A stretch of 64,000 nucleotides of DNA from Clostridia bacterium. GTDB lineage: Bacteria > Bacillota > Clostridia > Oscillospirales > CAG-272. Below the pieces are notes generated by a model. That model ran no database searches and was not told the DNA's origin. It worked only from the letters and a program-made list of their open reading frames with translations. Position numbers and translations under genes: made by a program. Below, in pieces: positions 1 through 10,120 of this stretch. Positions within the stretch are counted from its first letter, which is position 1. Each line of letters opens with the position of its first letter. The stretch covers positions 16,496 to 80,495 of the forward strand of contig JAQXHN010000028.1 of the NCBI GenBank assembly GCA_029007295.1. The letters run 5' to 3'.

Positions 1-603
1 TTGCCCCTGATTACGGGAATACAAAGAGTTTTTTCGTAGAAATTCGCATAGATATCGAGCATTCTCAGCGTTTCTTCCTCTGCGTCCTCGGCAGTTGCGT
101 GCATTGTATGTCCCTCCTGCCACAGGAACTCTCTTGAACGCAAAAACGGTCTTGTAGTTTTTTCCCAACGAACTACGTTGCACCACTGATTGTAGAGCTT
201 GGGCAAATCTCTGTACGATTTAATAATATTGGCATAATGATCGCAAAACAGGGTTTCCGAGGTGGGACGGACGCAAAGACGCTCAGCCAGAGGCTCGGCT
301 CCGCCGTGAGTAACCCAGGCAACCTCTGGAGCAAAGCCCTCGATATGCTCTTTTTCCTTATTTAACAGCGATTCCGGAATGAACAAAGGCATACATACGT
401 TTTCGTGTCCGGTTGCCTTGAACTGTGAATCGAGAATTTTCTGAATATTTTCCCATATGGCATAGCCATAGGGGCGAATGATCATACAGCCCTTGACGGA
501 GGAGTAGTCAATCAAGTCCGCTTTTTTAACAATGTCGGTATACCACTGAGCAAAGTCATCGTTCATCGAGGTTATTGCCTCGACCATTTTTTTATCGTTA
601 GCC
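1..603 (-). CDS. proS: Prolyl-tRNA synthetase, N-terminal part (runs off the window edge)
   Basis: Reverse-strand frame from ATG at 603 reads [55 protein letters not shown]...[57 protein letters not shown], typical class II ProRS; absent from the ORF track because it is open at the edge. Confidence 0.93.
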
Positions 604-666
604 ATTTTGAGTTGCCTTTCTGAATTTCAATAAAAATAACTATAACATATAATTATGAATAATTTG

Positions 667-3342
667 TTACATATAGCTGTTTATATACATTTGTTCGTAG
701 TGTTTTTGTTCCTTTTTGCGGTAATTTCTTTCAAATATGCATACTGTGGCGAATATTAATACTGCAAAAGCCGAAACGGTCAAGCCCACGGTAAAGCATT
801 TTGGGTTGTAACACAGCTCGATTTCGTGAGTGCCCTCGCTCAGATTTGCCGAAATCAAAGCGTTGGCGGTTTTGATAATAGGCGTAACCTTGCCGTCTAC
901 CTTGAGAACCCAGCCCTCGTCGTAGGGAATGGTTGTGAAAAGCGTCGTCATACCCTTTGGCATTGTAATATTACCGTACAGGCGTGTTGACGAATGCTCC
1001 GTAATGTTAAAGTTGCCCTTTTTCAGAGCTTCAAACGTTGAACGGTACAAATCCTCGTCGAGCGAAGCAAAGTAAAAGTCGCTTGATTTGTCAATATAGA
1101 GATTTTCTTCGGTCAAAGACAGCGTTACATTCAGCTTTCTTCCGGCCTCATACTTGCCTAATTCAACTATTCTGTCTGTTTCGTTTCCGAAGAAGGTTCC
1201 TTTAGGGGAGCCGTTGACATATATATTTACCTCTCTCGGATAATCGGACGGTATAAACATATATACCGTTTTATCGTCCGGAGCAGTTATTGTATATGTT
1301 ACCTGCGCCGATTCTTCCGAAGCTTCGGCGGTGTATTTTGTATGACCCTGAATGGAGGAATTAATGACGTTTTCCGTTTTGGTTTCTTCAATTTCGATTT
1401 TTCTGAAAAGCTCGACGGTAGAGTCTTTTCCGACGAAAGCTCCGACCATTTTGTTCATTAATTCAAACGGAGTTACAAAGGAGTCGATTTTGAAATTCGT
1501 ATTTATCTCCTTTGAGGACGCAAAGGCTACAGACAGCGAATAGGGATTGTAATATGCGTATGTTGAATTGCTCTCGTCGCTTGCGTAAAGCTCGTATAAA
1601 TCATTCGGATACATCGAATTGTAAATGATATATTTCAAGCCCAAGATGGCGTCGGAGACAGGGGTTCCTCCGAGGTATTCCGACCAGTGCGACTTCGATG
1701 AATAGCCCATTTGATTTAAAAATTTAATTTGAGAGGCGTTTAGAGTGGAGGTCGAGTTTGACAGACCGTTTATGCCGAGCGAAAAGTTGTCGTTTGTTTT
1801 TCTGTGAGAGGTTTTTTCCATTCGGTAAAAGGAAGTATCCTTCGATTTGACTTCGTCTACAATATCACGATATTGAGAAAGGAAGGACTGATAGGAGGTG
1901 CGCGAGCTTATTGTGACATCGTTGTCAAGGGCATTGAGATTGAAAAGCCCTGCGGAATATGTTTCCACCAATACAATAACGCATAGGATCAAAGCACCGC
2001 CCTTTCCGAGATATTCGTGCTTAACGGGATGGAGTGCCACAAGGTAAATCAGGACAAGCCCTGCGGAAATCCAAATACACGTAAGATCCGGCGTATTTGT
2101 AAATTTCATCTGCTGAACAATGAAAATAAGCACGCAGACCGACGCCGCAATCGCCGTTATTATCCGATAGTCAAAGTCTTTTATTTCACAAAAAGCACGG
2201 TAGGAGAAAACCAGCATGATAAAAACAAGCATAAAGCTGTATCGGTAATTCAGCCAGTTTGGGCGCTGAAGTCCGTGCCAAATAATATCTACGGTTGACG
2301 CCGCCATGGAAAAGCACAAAATACCTACCAGAACTCCGCCCCATATCTTTTCCCTTGCCTTTACCTTTTTTGAAAGAAAATACAGCGGGAACAAAAGGAG
2401 CGTAAGCATTCCGCAATATACAATAGGCAGTCCCTCGGGACGGACGGTGTCGTATGAGCCGAAGAGGAATTTTGCGAAAAACTCAAAGAAGGTGAATTTG
2501 GGTGCGAAGGTAAAGTCGGTTTTCTGGAATGTGTTTTTTCCGAATTGAAGCGATGTGTATGTCGGCATTAAAATCCACGCCGCCATAGCGCAGGCAATCA
2601 AGGAAAAGAAGCCTATTCGTAATAACGATTTAATAAAATGAGCCTTCTCGCCGTAAAAATTGTTTGAAATGCCGTCGTTTCTCGAGAAATAATAGTAGAA
2701 GAAATAAAGCACGACCCATATGCAAACCATATATCCGATATAGAAGGTTGCGCTTACGCACAGATACAGCGTTATTACAAAGAGCTTGTATTTTCTTTCG
2801 GAAATCAGCTTTTCAATGCCGAGAGTAATAAGCGGCAGATATATAAGTGCGTCAATCCACATGATATTATGTCCGTAAACAACGGCATAGCCGCAAAGGG
2901 CATACAGAGTTGAGAAAATGACCTTTGCAATTTGAGCTCCTTTATGCGAACGGTGCAGATAATACGCCATTGTAAGACCGCATGCGCCGCATTTCAGCAG
3001 CTCTATCACAAAAAGCGCTTCCGTAATATTTTCTTCGCGAAATAAAGCAACTATCAAAGAGAACGGGCTGGCCAGATAATATGCAAAAATTCCGAGGAAC
3101 TCGCCTCCCATGGCTCTTGACCACGAATACAGTATACTTTGGCCGCTGTGAATGATTTTGCGAAGCCCCTCAAAAAAGTATACATACTGACCGTTTAAAT
3201 CGAGCACCAGAACAGATGATTCGCCAAAGGGATAACAGCTCAGCGCCGCCTGAATTAACAATAATACCACCGTCGGCACAAAAAATGCCGCAATTAAAGT
3301 CGGGTAATCGGCGTCGGCAAGCCATGCTTTAATTTTTTTCAT
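667..3342 (-). CDS. YfhO-family multi-pass membrane protein (putative glycosyltransferase)
   Basis: 891 aa, many TM segments, N-terminal DLNGQYVYFFEGLRKII and a C-terminal beta-rich domain ending in GWVLKVDGKVTPIIKTANALISANLSEGTHEIELCYNPK, characteristic of YfhO. Confidence 0.88.
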   Translation of the reverse strand: MKKIKAWLADADYPTLIAAFFVPTVVLLLIQAALSCYPFGESSVLVLDLNGQYVYFFEGLRKIIHSGQSILYSWSRAMGGEFLGIFAYYLASPFSLIVALFREENITEALFVIELLKCGACGLTMAYYLHRSHKGAQIAKVIFSTLYALCGYAVVYGHNIMWIDALIYLPLITLGIEKLISERKYKLFVITLYLCVSATFYIGYMVCIWVVLYFFYYYFSRNDGISNNFYGEKAHFIKSLLRIGFFSLIACAMAAWILMPTYTSLQFGKNTFQKTDFTFAPKFTFFEFFAKFLFGSYDTVRPEGLPIVYCGMLTLLLFPLYFLSKKVKAREKIWGGVLVGILCFSMAASTVDIIWHGLQRPNWLNYRYSFMLVFIMLVFSYRAFCEIKDFDYRIITAIAASVCVLIFIVQQMKFTNTPDLTCIWISAGLVLIYLVALHPVKHEYLGKGGALILCVIVLVETYSAGLFNLNALDNDVTISSRTSYQSFLSQYRDIVDEVKSKDTSFYRMEKTSHRKTNDNFSLGINGLSNSTSTLNASQIKFLNQMGYSSKSHWSEYLGGTPVSDAILGLKYIIYNSMYPNDLYELYASDESNSTYAYYNPYSLSVAFASSKEINTNFKIDSFVTPFELMNKMVGAFVGKDSTVELFRKIEIEETKTENVINSSIQGHTKYTAEASEESAQVTYTITAPDDKTVYMFIPSDYPREVNIYVNGSPKGTFFGNETDRIVELGKYEAGRKLNVTLSLTEENLYIDKSSDFYFASLDEDLYRSTFEALKKGNFNITEHSSTRLYGNITMPKGMTTLFTTIPYDEGWVLKVDGKVTPIIKTANALISANLSEGTHEIELCYNPKCFTVGLTVSAFAVLIFATVCIFERNYRKKEQKHYEQMYINSYM

Positions 3343-3526
3343 ATGAAATCACCTGCTTTATATTTTTTTCCAGTTTTTCTCTCGGAATGATCATGTCCCG
3401 TTCGCAGCCAAGGCAAACAACACGAATATCCGAGCCTATCCTTTTCACCCGAAATCGGTTGTTTTTGCACGGGTGCGGCTTTTTCATTATTAAAATGTCG
3501 TTTACAGCTATTGATGGAAAATTCAT
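3329..3526 (-). CDS. DUF951 family small protein
   Basis: ILIMKKPHPCKNNRFRVKRIGSDIRVVCLGCERDMIIPREKLEKNIKQV matches the DUF951 pattern; start likely at MNFPS rather than the longer ORF-track start (3577); overlaps the YfhO start. Confidence 0.8.
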   Translation of the reverse strand: MNFPSIAVNDILIMKKPHPCKNNRFRVKRIGSDIRVVCLGCERDMIIPREKLEKNIKQVISYEKN

Positions 3527-3604
3527 AGTAATCTCCGAAAACAGTAATTCATCGTAATTATAACATATATTTTCCAAAATATAAAGAATATTTACAAAAT
3601 TATT

Positions 3605-3633
3605 TTGACATATCTTTTAAGATATGTTAAAAT
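3605..3633 (+). promoter_or_regulatory. Sigma-A-type promoter for ruvCAB with internal palindrome
   Basis: TTGACA (3605-3610), 17-nt spacer, TAAAAT (3628-3633); palindrome ACATATCTT-TT-AAGATATGT at 3608-3627. Confidence 0.7.
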
Positions 3634-3678
3634 GCTATTATCTATAATTATGTGTAAATATACCGAACGGAGAATAGC

Positions 3679-4170
3679 TTGATAATACTCGGAATAGACC
3701 CGGGCTATGCCATTGTCGGCTACGGAGTCATTGAATATAACGCTTCAAAATTCAGAGTTATCGACTACGGTGCGATAACAACTCAGGCAGGAACACCTGC
3801 GGCGCAAAGGCTTGATATAATATACGGCGCCCTCGGCAAATTGATAGAAAAAACGAAGCCGGAGGTTATGTCGGTTGAAAAGCTGTATTTTAATACGAAC
3901 GTTACGACCGCAATACGCGTAGCAGAGGCAAGAGGCGTAATTATGCTCTGTGCGCAAAGGCACGGCGTTTCTGTTGCAGAGTATACTCCGCTTCAGGTAA
4001 AGCAGGCTGTCGTAGGGTACGGAAAAGCCGAGAAGCATCAGGTTCAGCAGATGGTCAAAATGATGCTTAATCTGAAGGAAATTCCCAAACCCGATGATAC
4101 CGCCGACGCTCTGGCTATTGCTGTTTGTCATGCTCACTCGGGATTTTCCCGTGCGTTGGGATTAAATTAA
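3679..4170 (+). CDS. ruvC: Crossover junction endodeoxyribonuclease RuvC (TTG start)
   Basis: ILGIDPGYAIVGYGVIE...EKLYFNTNVTTAIRVAEARGVIML...DDTADALAIAVCH; followed by ruvA and ruvB. Confidence 0.96.
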   Translation: MIILGIDPGYAIVGYGVIEYNASKFRVIDYGAITTQAGTPAAQRLDIIYGALGKLIEKTKPEVMSVEKLYFNTNVTTAIRVAEARGVIMLCAQRHGVSVAEYTPLQVKQAVVGYGKAEKHQVQQMVKMMLNLKEIPKPDDTADALAIAVCHAHSGFSRALGLN

Positions 4171-4188
4171 AGGAGAGGAAACGGAAAA

Positions 4189-4794
4189 ATGCTTCATCAT
4201 CTTACGGGAGAGCTTTTCGAATGCGGTATTTCCCACGCCGTAATTGAATGCGGCGGGGTAGGATATTATCTCAATATCTCGGGAAATACAGCGTCGAAGA
4301 TAAGCTCAAAAACAGGAGAAAAAGTAACGCTGTACACCTTTATGAGGGTCAGCGACGATGCGGTTGATTTGTTCGGCTTCGACTCCGAGCAGGAGCTTTC
4401 CGTATTCAAAATGCTTATCTGCGTTTCGGGAGTGGGAGCAAAGTCCGCGATATCCGTTTTGTCTAATATGACTCCGGAAAAATTTGCAATGGCAGTATCC
4501 GCCAAGGACGCAAAATCCATTGCAAAGGCACAGGGAATAGGTCAAAAGACGGCGCAAAGGATTATTCTTGAATTAAAAGACAAGGTTGCGGGAAATATTC
4601 CGACAGAAAATGAAACGGCGTATGACGAGGCTTCAAACAGCGATGCAGGTAAAATAGGTGATGTAATTGATACGCTACTTGTATTGGGATATACAAGAAG
4701 AGAGGCAATGTCTGCCCTTACGGGAATTGATTCGGAGAATCTCTCGCTTGAGGAGATTGTAAGATGCGCCTTAAAGAAGCTAGCGAAGAATTGA
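4189..4794 (+). CDS. ruvA: Holliday junction branch migration protein RuvA
   Basis: VGYYLNISG...GVGAKSAISVLS...AKAQGIGQKTAQRIILELKDK; synteny. Confidence 0.96.
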   Translation: MLHHLTGELFECGISHAVIECGGVGYYLNISGNTASKISSKTGEKVTLYTFMRVSDDAVDLFGFDSEQELSVFKMLICVSGVGAKSAISVLSNMTPEKFAMAVSAKDAKSIAKAQGIGQKTAQRIILELKDKVAGNIPTENETAYDEASNSDAGKIGDVIDTLLVLGYTRREAMSALTGIDSENLSLEEIVRCALKKLAKN

Positions 4795-4802
4795 GGGTAT
4801 AA

Positions 4803-5876
4803 ATGGATAACGAATATTACGGCGGCGAATATGATTACGAAAACAGAATAGTTTCGTCCAGAGAAAATCCCGGCGAGAATGACAGCGATAATTCGATAAG
4901 ACCTAAAACAATAGAAGAGTATATCGGTCAAAAAAAGGCAAAGGACAATTTAAAGGTGTACATCGAGGCGTCCAAGCTTCGCTCAGACACGCTTGACCAT
5001 GTTCTTTTGTACGGTCCTCCCGGACTCGGAAAAACCACGCTTGCCTGTATTGTTGCAAATGAACTCGGCGTTAATATACGTGTAACCAGCGGACCGGCAA
5101 TAGAAAAGGCGGGGGATTTGGCGGCTTTTCTTACAAATCTCGGCGAAGGTGATATTCTGTTCATTGATGAAATTCATCGGCTTAACAGAAGCGTAGAAGA
5201 GATTCTTTATCCCGCAATGGAGGATTACTCTCTTGATTTGATTGTGGGCAAGGGACCGAGTGCAAGGAGCTTCAGAATGACATTGCCTCGCTTTACTCTG
5301 ATAGGAGCGACAACAAGAGCAGGTCAGCTTTCGACGCCCTTGCGCGACCGATTCGGAATCACATTAAAGCTTGAGCTTTACAATACCGAGGAGCTTGCTT
5401 CTATAGTAGCAAGAAGTGCGAGTATTCTCGGCATTGCAATAAACGAAGGAGGAGCCGTCGAGATTGCAAGGCGTTCAAGGGGGACGCCGAGAATCGCAAA
5501 CAGACTGCTTCGGCGGGTGCGTGATTTTTCGCAGGTCAACGGAGCTGAAGAGATCGGCTTTGAGGAGGCGGACTATGCTCTTTCAAGGCTTGAAATAGAC
5601 GGACTCGGACTTGACAGTTTAGACAGGCGTATGCTCGAAACCATAATTAAAATATACGGGGGAGGTCCCGTCGGACTTGAGACCCTTTCGGCTACGGTAG
5701 GCGAGGAAGCGGTAACTATAGAGGACGTGTACGAGCCGTATCTTATGCAGCTCGGATTTTTAGCAAGAACACCGAGAGGAAGGTACGCTACAAAGCTTGC
5801 GTACGAGCATCTCGGAATAGCCTTTACGGGAAATACTCCCTCGGGTCAGCAGTCGCTTTTCGACATAAAGCAATAA
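4803..5876 (+). CDS. ruvB: Holliday junction DNA helicase RuvB
   Basis: [60 protein letters not shown]. Confidence 0.97.
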   Translation: MDNEYYGGEYDYENRIVSSRENPGENDSDNSIRPKTIEEYIGQKKAKDNLKVYIEASKLRSDTLDHVLLYGPPGLGKTTLACIVANELGVNIRVTSGPAIEKAGDLAAFLTNLGEGDILFIDEIHRLNRSVEEILYPAMEDYSLDLIVGKGPSARSFRMTLPRFTLIGATTRAGQLSTPLRDRFGITLKLELYNTEELASIVARSASILGIAINEGGAVEIARRSRGTPRIANRLLRRVRDFSQVNGAEEIGFEEADYALSRLEIDGLGLDSLDRRMLETIIKIYGGGPVGLETLSATVGEEAVTIEDVYEPYLMQLGFLARTPRGRYATKLAYEHLGIAFTGNTPSGQQSLFDIKQ

Positions 5877-5897
5877 CTTGAAAGGTAATTTTACACA

Positions 5898-6770
5898 ATG
5901 TGGTGTGCAGATAATTGGCAAGATTATACACTGATAGACACATCCGACGGCGAACGGCTTGAAAGCTGGGGAAAATACAGGGTTATTCGACCTGACCCGC
6001 AGGTGATTTGGAAGAATGAAAAAAAATCCGCCGAATGGAAAAACGCCGACGCAATATATTCCAGAAGGGGCGGCGGCGGCTCCTGGGCGGTTAATCTCCT
6101 TCCCGAAAAGTGGAATATCGAATATAAAAATCTCGGACTGAAATTTCAAATAAAGGCAATGGGATTTAAGCACATGGGCCTTTTTCCGGAGCAGGCGGCG
6201 AATTGGGATTGGTTTTCCTCTCTGATAAAAGAAGCAGGCCGTCCGATTAAGGTGTTGAATCTGTTTGCTTATACGGGCGGCGCTACGGTAGCCGCCGCAA
6301 AGGCGGGGGCAAGTGTTACGCATGTTGACGCTTCAAAGGGAATGGTTAGCTATGCAAAGGAAAACGCTGCGCTGAACGGACTTTCCGAGCATCCCATAAG
6401 GTACATTGTTGACGATTGCAGAAAATTCTGCGAGAGGGAACAAAGAAGAGGAAATCTCTACGACGCCGTGATTATGGACCCCCCTTCTTACGGAAGAGGA
6501 CCCGGCGGACAGGTATGGAAATTGGAAGAGTGCATCTATGATCTTGTAAAGCTTGCCGCAAATCTGCTCTCCGACAAACCGCTGTTCTTTCTGTTAAATT
6601 CATATACGACCGGTCTTTCGGCGTCTGCAATGGGATATATACTCGGAAGCTGTATTTCAAAAAAATGTGCAGGCAGGGTAGTTAGCGACGAGCTGGGACT
6701 TCGTGTAAAGGAAACAAATATGCCTCTTCCGTGCGGCAGTGCTTCAAGGTGGACTTGTAATGAACGATGA
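5898..6770 (+). CDS. Class I SAM-dependent methyltransferase (RlmI-like catalytic domain)
   Basis: VLNLFAYTGGATVAAAKAGASVTHVDASKGMVSYAKENA (motif I) and DAVIMDPPSYGRGP (motif IV). Confidence 0.82.
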   Translation: MWCADNWQDYTLIDTSDGERLESWGKYRVIRPDPQVIWKNEKKSAEWKNADAIYSRRGGGGSWAVNLLPEKWNIEYKNLGLKFQIKAMGFKHMGLFPEQAANWDWFSSLIKEAGRPIKVLNLFAYTGGATVAAAKAGASVTHVDASKGMVSYAKENAALNGLSEHPIRYIVDDCRKFCEREQRRGNLYDAVIMDPPSYGRGPGGQVWKLEECIYDLVKLAANLLSDKPLFFLLNSYTTGLSASAMGYILGSCISKKCAGRVVSDELGLRVKETNMPLPCGSASRWTCNER

Positions 6771-7659
6771 GATAATAAGAACGGAAAATCTGTCCTTTGC
6801 CTATCCGACAGACAACGAAAAAAATAAAATTTACGCCCTGAAAAATATCAATCTTACCGTGCGCAAGGGCGAGTTTGTCGCCATACTCGGAAGAAACGGC
6901 TCGGGAAAATCAACCTTGGCGAAGCTGTTAAATTTAATTCTTATTCCGAACGAGGGTAAAATTTATATCGGTGATACACTGTTAAATGAAGATATGAGCG
7001 AGGAAGAAATTATTTCTCTTCGCAGAAGAATAGGTATGGTATTCCAAAATCCCGACAATCAGCTTGTAGCAACCGTTGTCGAGGAGGATATAGCGTTCGG
7101 ACCTGAGAATTTGGGTATTGCTCCGAAGGAAATAAGAAAAAGAGTCGACGACGCTCTAAAAACCGTAGGGATGTCAAAATTTGCAAAGCATTCGCCTCAT
7201 CAGCTTTCCGGCGGACAAAAGCAACGGGTTGCGATAGCGGGAATACTTGCAATGATGCCGGAATGTATTATTTTTGACGAATCAACGGCAATGCTTGACC
7301 CAAAGGGAAGGCATGATGTAATGGAAACCGTAGAGAAGCTTAACCGAAAGAACGGATTAACCGTAATTACTATAACGCACAACATGGAGGAGGCAGTCAG
7401 AGCGGACCGGATTATTGTAATTGACCAAGGTGAAATCGTTAAGGAGGGAACCCCTAAGGAGGTTTTTTCCGATGTTCCTAAAATGCACTCGATAGGACTG
7501 ACTGTGCCGCAGCCCGCTTATCTCTGCTACTGTCTTAAATCCAAGGGTATCGATATGCCAAACGGAATACTGACGGAAGAAGAATGTGCAGACGTAATCT
7601 GTAATTTAATGAAAGCAAATCAAGGAAAATATGACGGAAATATCCACAGTACAAAATGA
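6760..7659 (+). CDS. ecfA1: Energy-coupling factor transporter ATPase EcfA1
   Basis: GRNGSGKSTLAKLLN, HQLSGGQKQRVAIAGILAM, FDEST; followed by a second ATPase and EcfT. ATG at 6760 preferred over the ORF-track start 6739. Confidence 0.92.
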   Translation: MNDEIIRTENLSFAYPTDNEKNKIYALKNINLTVRKGEFVAILGRNGSGKSTLAKLLNLILIPNEGKIYIGDTLLNEDMSEEEIISLRRRIGMVFQNPDNQLVATVVEEDIAFGPENLGIAPKEIRKRVDDALKTVGMSKFAKHSPHQLSGGQKQRVAIAGILAMMPECIIFDESTAMLDPKGRHDVMETVEKLNRKNGLTVITITHNMEEAVRADRIIVIDQGEIVKEGTPKEVFSDVPKMHSIGLTVPQPAYLCYCLKSKGIDMPNGILTEEECADVICNLMKANQGKYDGNIHSTK

Positions 7660-8527
7660 AAACATAATAGAGCTTGAAAATGTCTCCTACATATACGGCA
7701 AAGGAACCCCTTTTGAAAAAAAGGCGCTGGATTCATTCTCGGCAAAGCTTGAACGGGGAACGGTTACCGGAATTATCGGACATACGGGCTCCGGCAAATC
7801 TACGCTTGTTCAGATGCTGAACGGACTCATTAAGCCGAGCGAGGGGACGGTGAGGTTTTGCGGCCGAGATATTTGGGAAGACCCGAAGAAGCTAAGAGAG
7901 CTTCGCTTTAAAATAGGACTTGTGTTTCAGTATCCGGAGTATCAGCTTTTTGAAGAAAGCGTCAGAAAGGATATAGAATTCGGTCCGCGGAATATGGGAC
8001 TTTCCGAGGAAGAAATAAAAAAAAGAGTGCTAAAGGCGGCAAGCTTTTCCGATATCGATATTTCACTGTTGGATAAATCTCCCTTTGACCTTTCGGGTGG
8101 ACAGAAAAGAAGATGCGCCATAGCGGGCGTTATGGCGATGGAGCCGGAGGTGCTTATTCTTGACGAGCCTGCGGCCGGACTTGACCCGTACGGCAGAAGC
8201 GAAATATTCAACGGAATAGTTTCTTACCGAAACGAAACGGACAGTACGGTAATAATAGTCAGCCACAGTATGGAGGATATAGCCAAATACTGCGACAGGA
8301 TACTTGTTGTTTCGGACGGCAAAAAAATACAGTACGGTACAAGGGAGCAAATTTTCGCCCATCCGGACACCCTTTGTTCGATAGGGCTTGATATTCCGAG
8401 GATAACCAAGCTTGTGTCGATTCTTTGCGACAGGGGAATTGACATACCGCGGGATATATTTACCGTGGAGAGAGCCGTGAACGAGCTTCTTCCTCTCCTT
8501 TCCGGAAAGGAGAGAGCGGATGATTAA
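7631..8527 (+). CDS. ecfA2: Energy-coupling factor transporter ATPase EcfA2
   Basis: GHTGSGKSTLVQMLNGL, FDLSGGQKRRCAIAGVMAM, LILDEPAAGLDP. Confidence 0.92.
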   Translation: MTEISTVQNENIIELENVSYIYGKGTPFEKKALDSFSAKLERGTVTGIIGHTGSGKSTLVQMLNGLIKPSEGTVRFCGRDIWEDPKKLRELRFKIGLVFQYPEYQLFEESVRKDIEFGPRNMGLSEEEIKKRVLKAASFSDIDISLLDKSPFDLSGGQKRRCAIAGVMAMEPEVLILDEPAAGLDPYGRSEIFNGIVSYRNETDSTVIIVSHSMEDIAKYCDRILVVSDGKKIQYGTREQIFAHPDTLCSIGLDIPRITKLVSILCDRGIDIPRDIFTVERAVNELLPLLSGKERADD

Positions 8528-9347
8528 AGACATTACGTTGGGACAGTTTTTTCCGGGTGATTCCGTTATTCACAAAGCGGACGCAAGAGTGAAGGTGATT
8601 TTGTGTATTTTCTACATCGTTATGATTTTCTTTGCGAAGAGCGCCGCGTCCTATTTGTTTCTGATACTGTCGTCGGTTACTTTTATTTTAATGTCGCACA
8701 TACCCTTTAAAACAGTGCTTCGCTCATTTCGGGCATTAATATTTATTATTGTTTTTACCTCGGTTATTAATTTGTTTTGGACTAAGGGCGAGGTTCTTTG
8801 GGTTCATTTGGGAGCAATTAAAATATACCGCGAGGGTGTGATTCAGGCCGTTAAAATGGTCGTCAGACTTGCCTGTCTTCTTTGTACAAGCGGTGTGATA
8901 TTATCGTATACAACATCGCCGATTGCCCTGACGGATGCTTTGGAAAGACTGTTGTCACCTCTGAAAAAAATCCGTGTGCCCGTACACGAATTTTCGATGA
9001 TGATGACAATAGCGCTGAGATTTATTCCTACCCTTGTCGAGGAAACGGATAAGATAATGAGCGCTCAGAAGGCAAGAGGCGCCGACTTTTCAAGCGGCGG
9101 TATTATTGCGAGGGTAAAAAGCCTGGTTCCCGTCCTTATTCCGCTTTTTGTGTCTGCATTTCGCCGTGCGGACGAATTGGCGGTTGCAATGGAATGCAGA
9201 TGCTATCACGGCGGAAAGGGCAGGACAAGAATGACGGAAATGCATTTAAAGCCTATGGATTTTGCACTTATTGCGCTGTTTATCGCTTCAGGCGCGGGAA
9301 TAATATTGCTGAACTACATACACTTATCGTTATACATACCGATTTAA
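8520..9347 (+). CDS. ecfT: ECF transporter transmembrane component EcfT
   Basis: Multi-TM protein with coupling motifs KARGADF and ADELAVAMECRCY; follows ecfA1A2. Confidence 0.92.
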   Translation: MIKDITLGQFFPGDSVIHKADARVKVILCIFYIVMIFFAKSAASYLFLILSSVTFILMSHIPFKTVLRSFRALIFIIVFTSVINLFWTKGEVLWVHLGAIKIYREGVIQAVKMVVRLACLLCTSGVILSYTTSPIALTDALERLLSPLKKIRVPVHEFSMMMTIALRFIPTLVEETDKIMSAQKARGADFSSGGIIARVKSLVPVLIPLFVSAFRRADELAVAMECRCYHGGKGRTRMTEMHLKPMDFALIALFIASGAGIILLNYIHLSLYIPI

Positions 9348-9359
9348 AGGAGTGAAATT

Positions 9360-10115
9360 TTGAATTACCTGCTGACCGTGTCATATATAGGAACAAATTA
9401 TTGCGGTTGGCAGTACCAGCCGAACGCAAGAAGCGTGCAGGAATGCTTTCAAAACGCAGTTGAAGATTTGTTCGGAAAAAGATTTCCGGTGACCGGGTGC
9501 TCAAGAACCGATTCCGGAGTCCATGCAAAGGGATTTTTGTGTACGGTTAAGACCGACGGCACAGAGAGCCCAATAGATTCTGACAAGCTTCCCATGGCTC
9601 TTAACGTGCGTTTGCCACAGGATATTTCCGTAAGAGAAGCGGAGGCGGTGCCGGACGCTTTTCACCCAAGATATAATACCTACGGTAAAGAATACAGGTA
9701 TATTTTTTACGACGGCAAATGCAGAAATCCTTTTTTGCAAAACAGGGCTTGGCAAATTTGTCACAGGCTTGACGAAAGCAAAATGAATTCTGCGGCAAGG
9801 CTGTTTTGCGGAGAACACGATTTTTCGTCTTTTTGCTCGGTCGGGACCTCCGACGACAACCATGTAAGGACTGTTTTTGAGTCCAATGTCGCAAGAGAAG
9901 GCGAAACCGTTGTTTTTCGAGTTACAGGAAACGGATTTTTATATAACATGGTGCGAATTATGGCGGGTACGCTGTATGATGTTTCAAGGGGTAAAATAAA
10001 CGAAAGCGACATATCCCGTGCGCTAAAATGCGGTAACAGAGCTTCCGTAGGTATGACGGCGCCGCCATACGGACTATATCTTGAAAGGGTACTGCGAAAG
10101 CCGTTCGGAGAATAG
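9360..10115 (+). CDS. truA: tRNA pseudouridine(38-40) synthase TruA
   Basis: VSYIGTNYCGWQYQPNARSVQ...GCSRTDSGVHAKG...NGFLYNMVRIMAGTL. Confidence 0.95.
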   Translation: MNYLLTVSYIGTNYCGWQYQPNARSVQECFQNAVEDLFGKRFPVTGCSRTDSGVHAKGFLCTVKTDGTESPIDSDKLPMALNVRLPQDISVREAEAVPDAFHPRYNTYGKEYRYIFYDGKCRNPFLQNRAWQICHRLDESKMNSAARLFCGEHDFSSFCSVGTSDDNHVRTVFESNVAREGETVVFRVTGNGFLYNMVRIMAGTLYDVSRGKINESDISRALKCGNRASVGMTAPPYGLYLERVLRKPFGE

Positions 10116-10120
10116 AAAAT

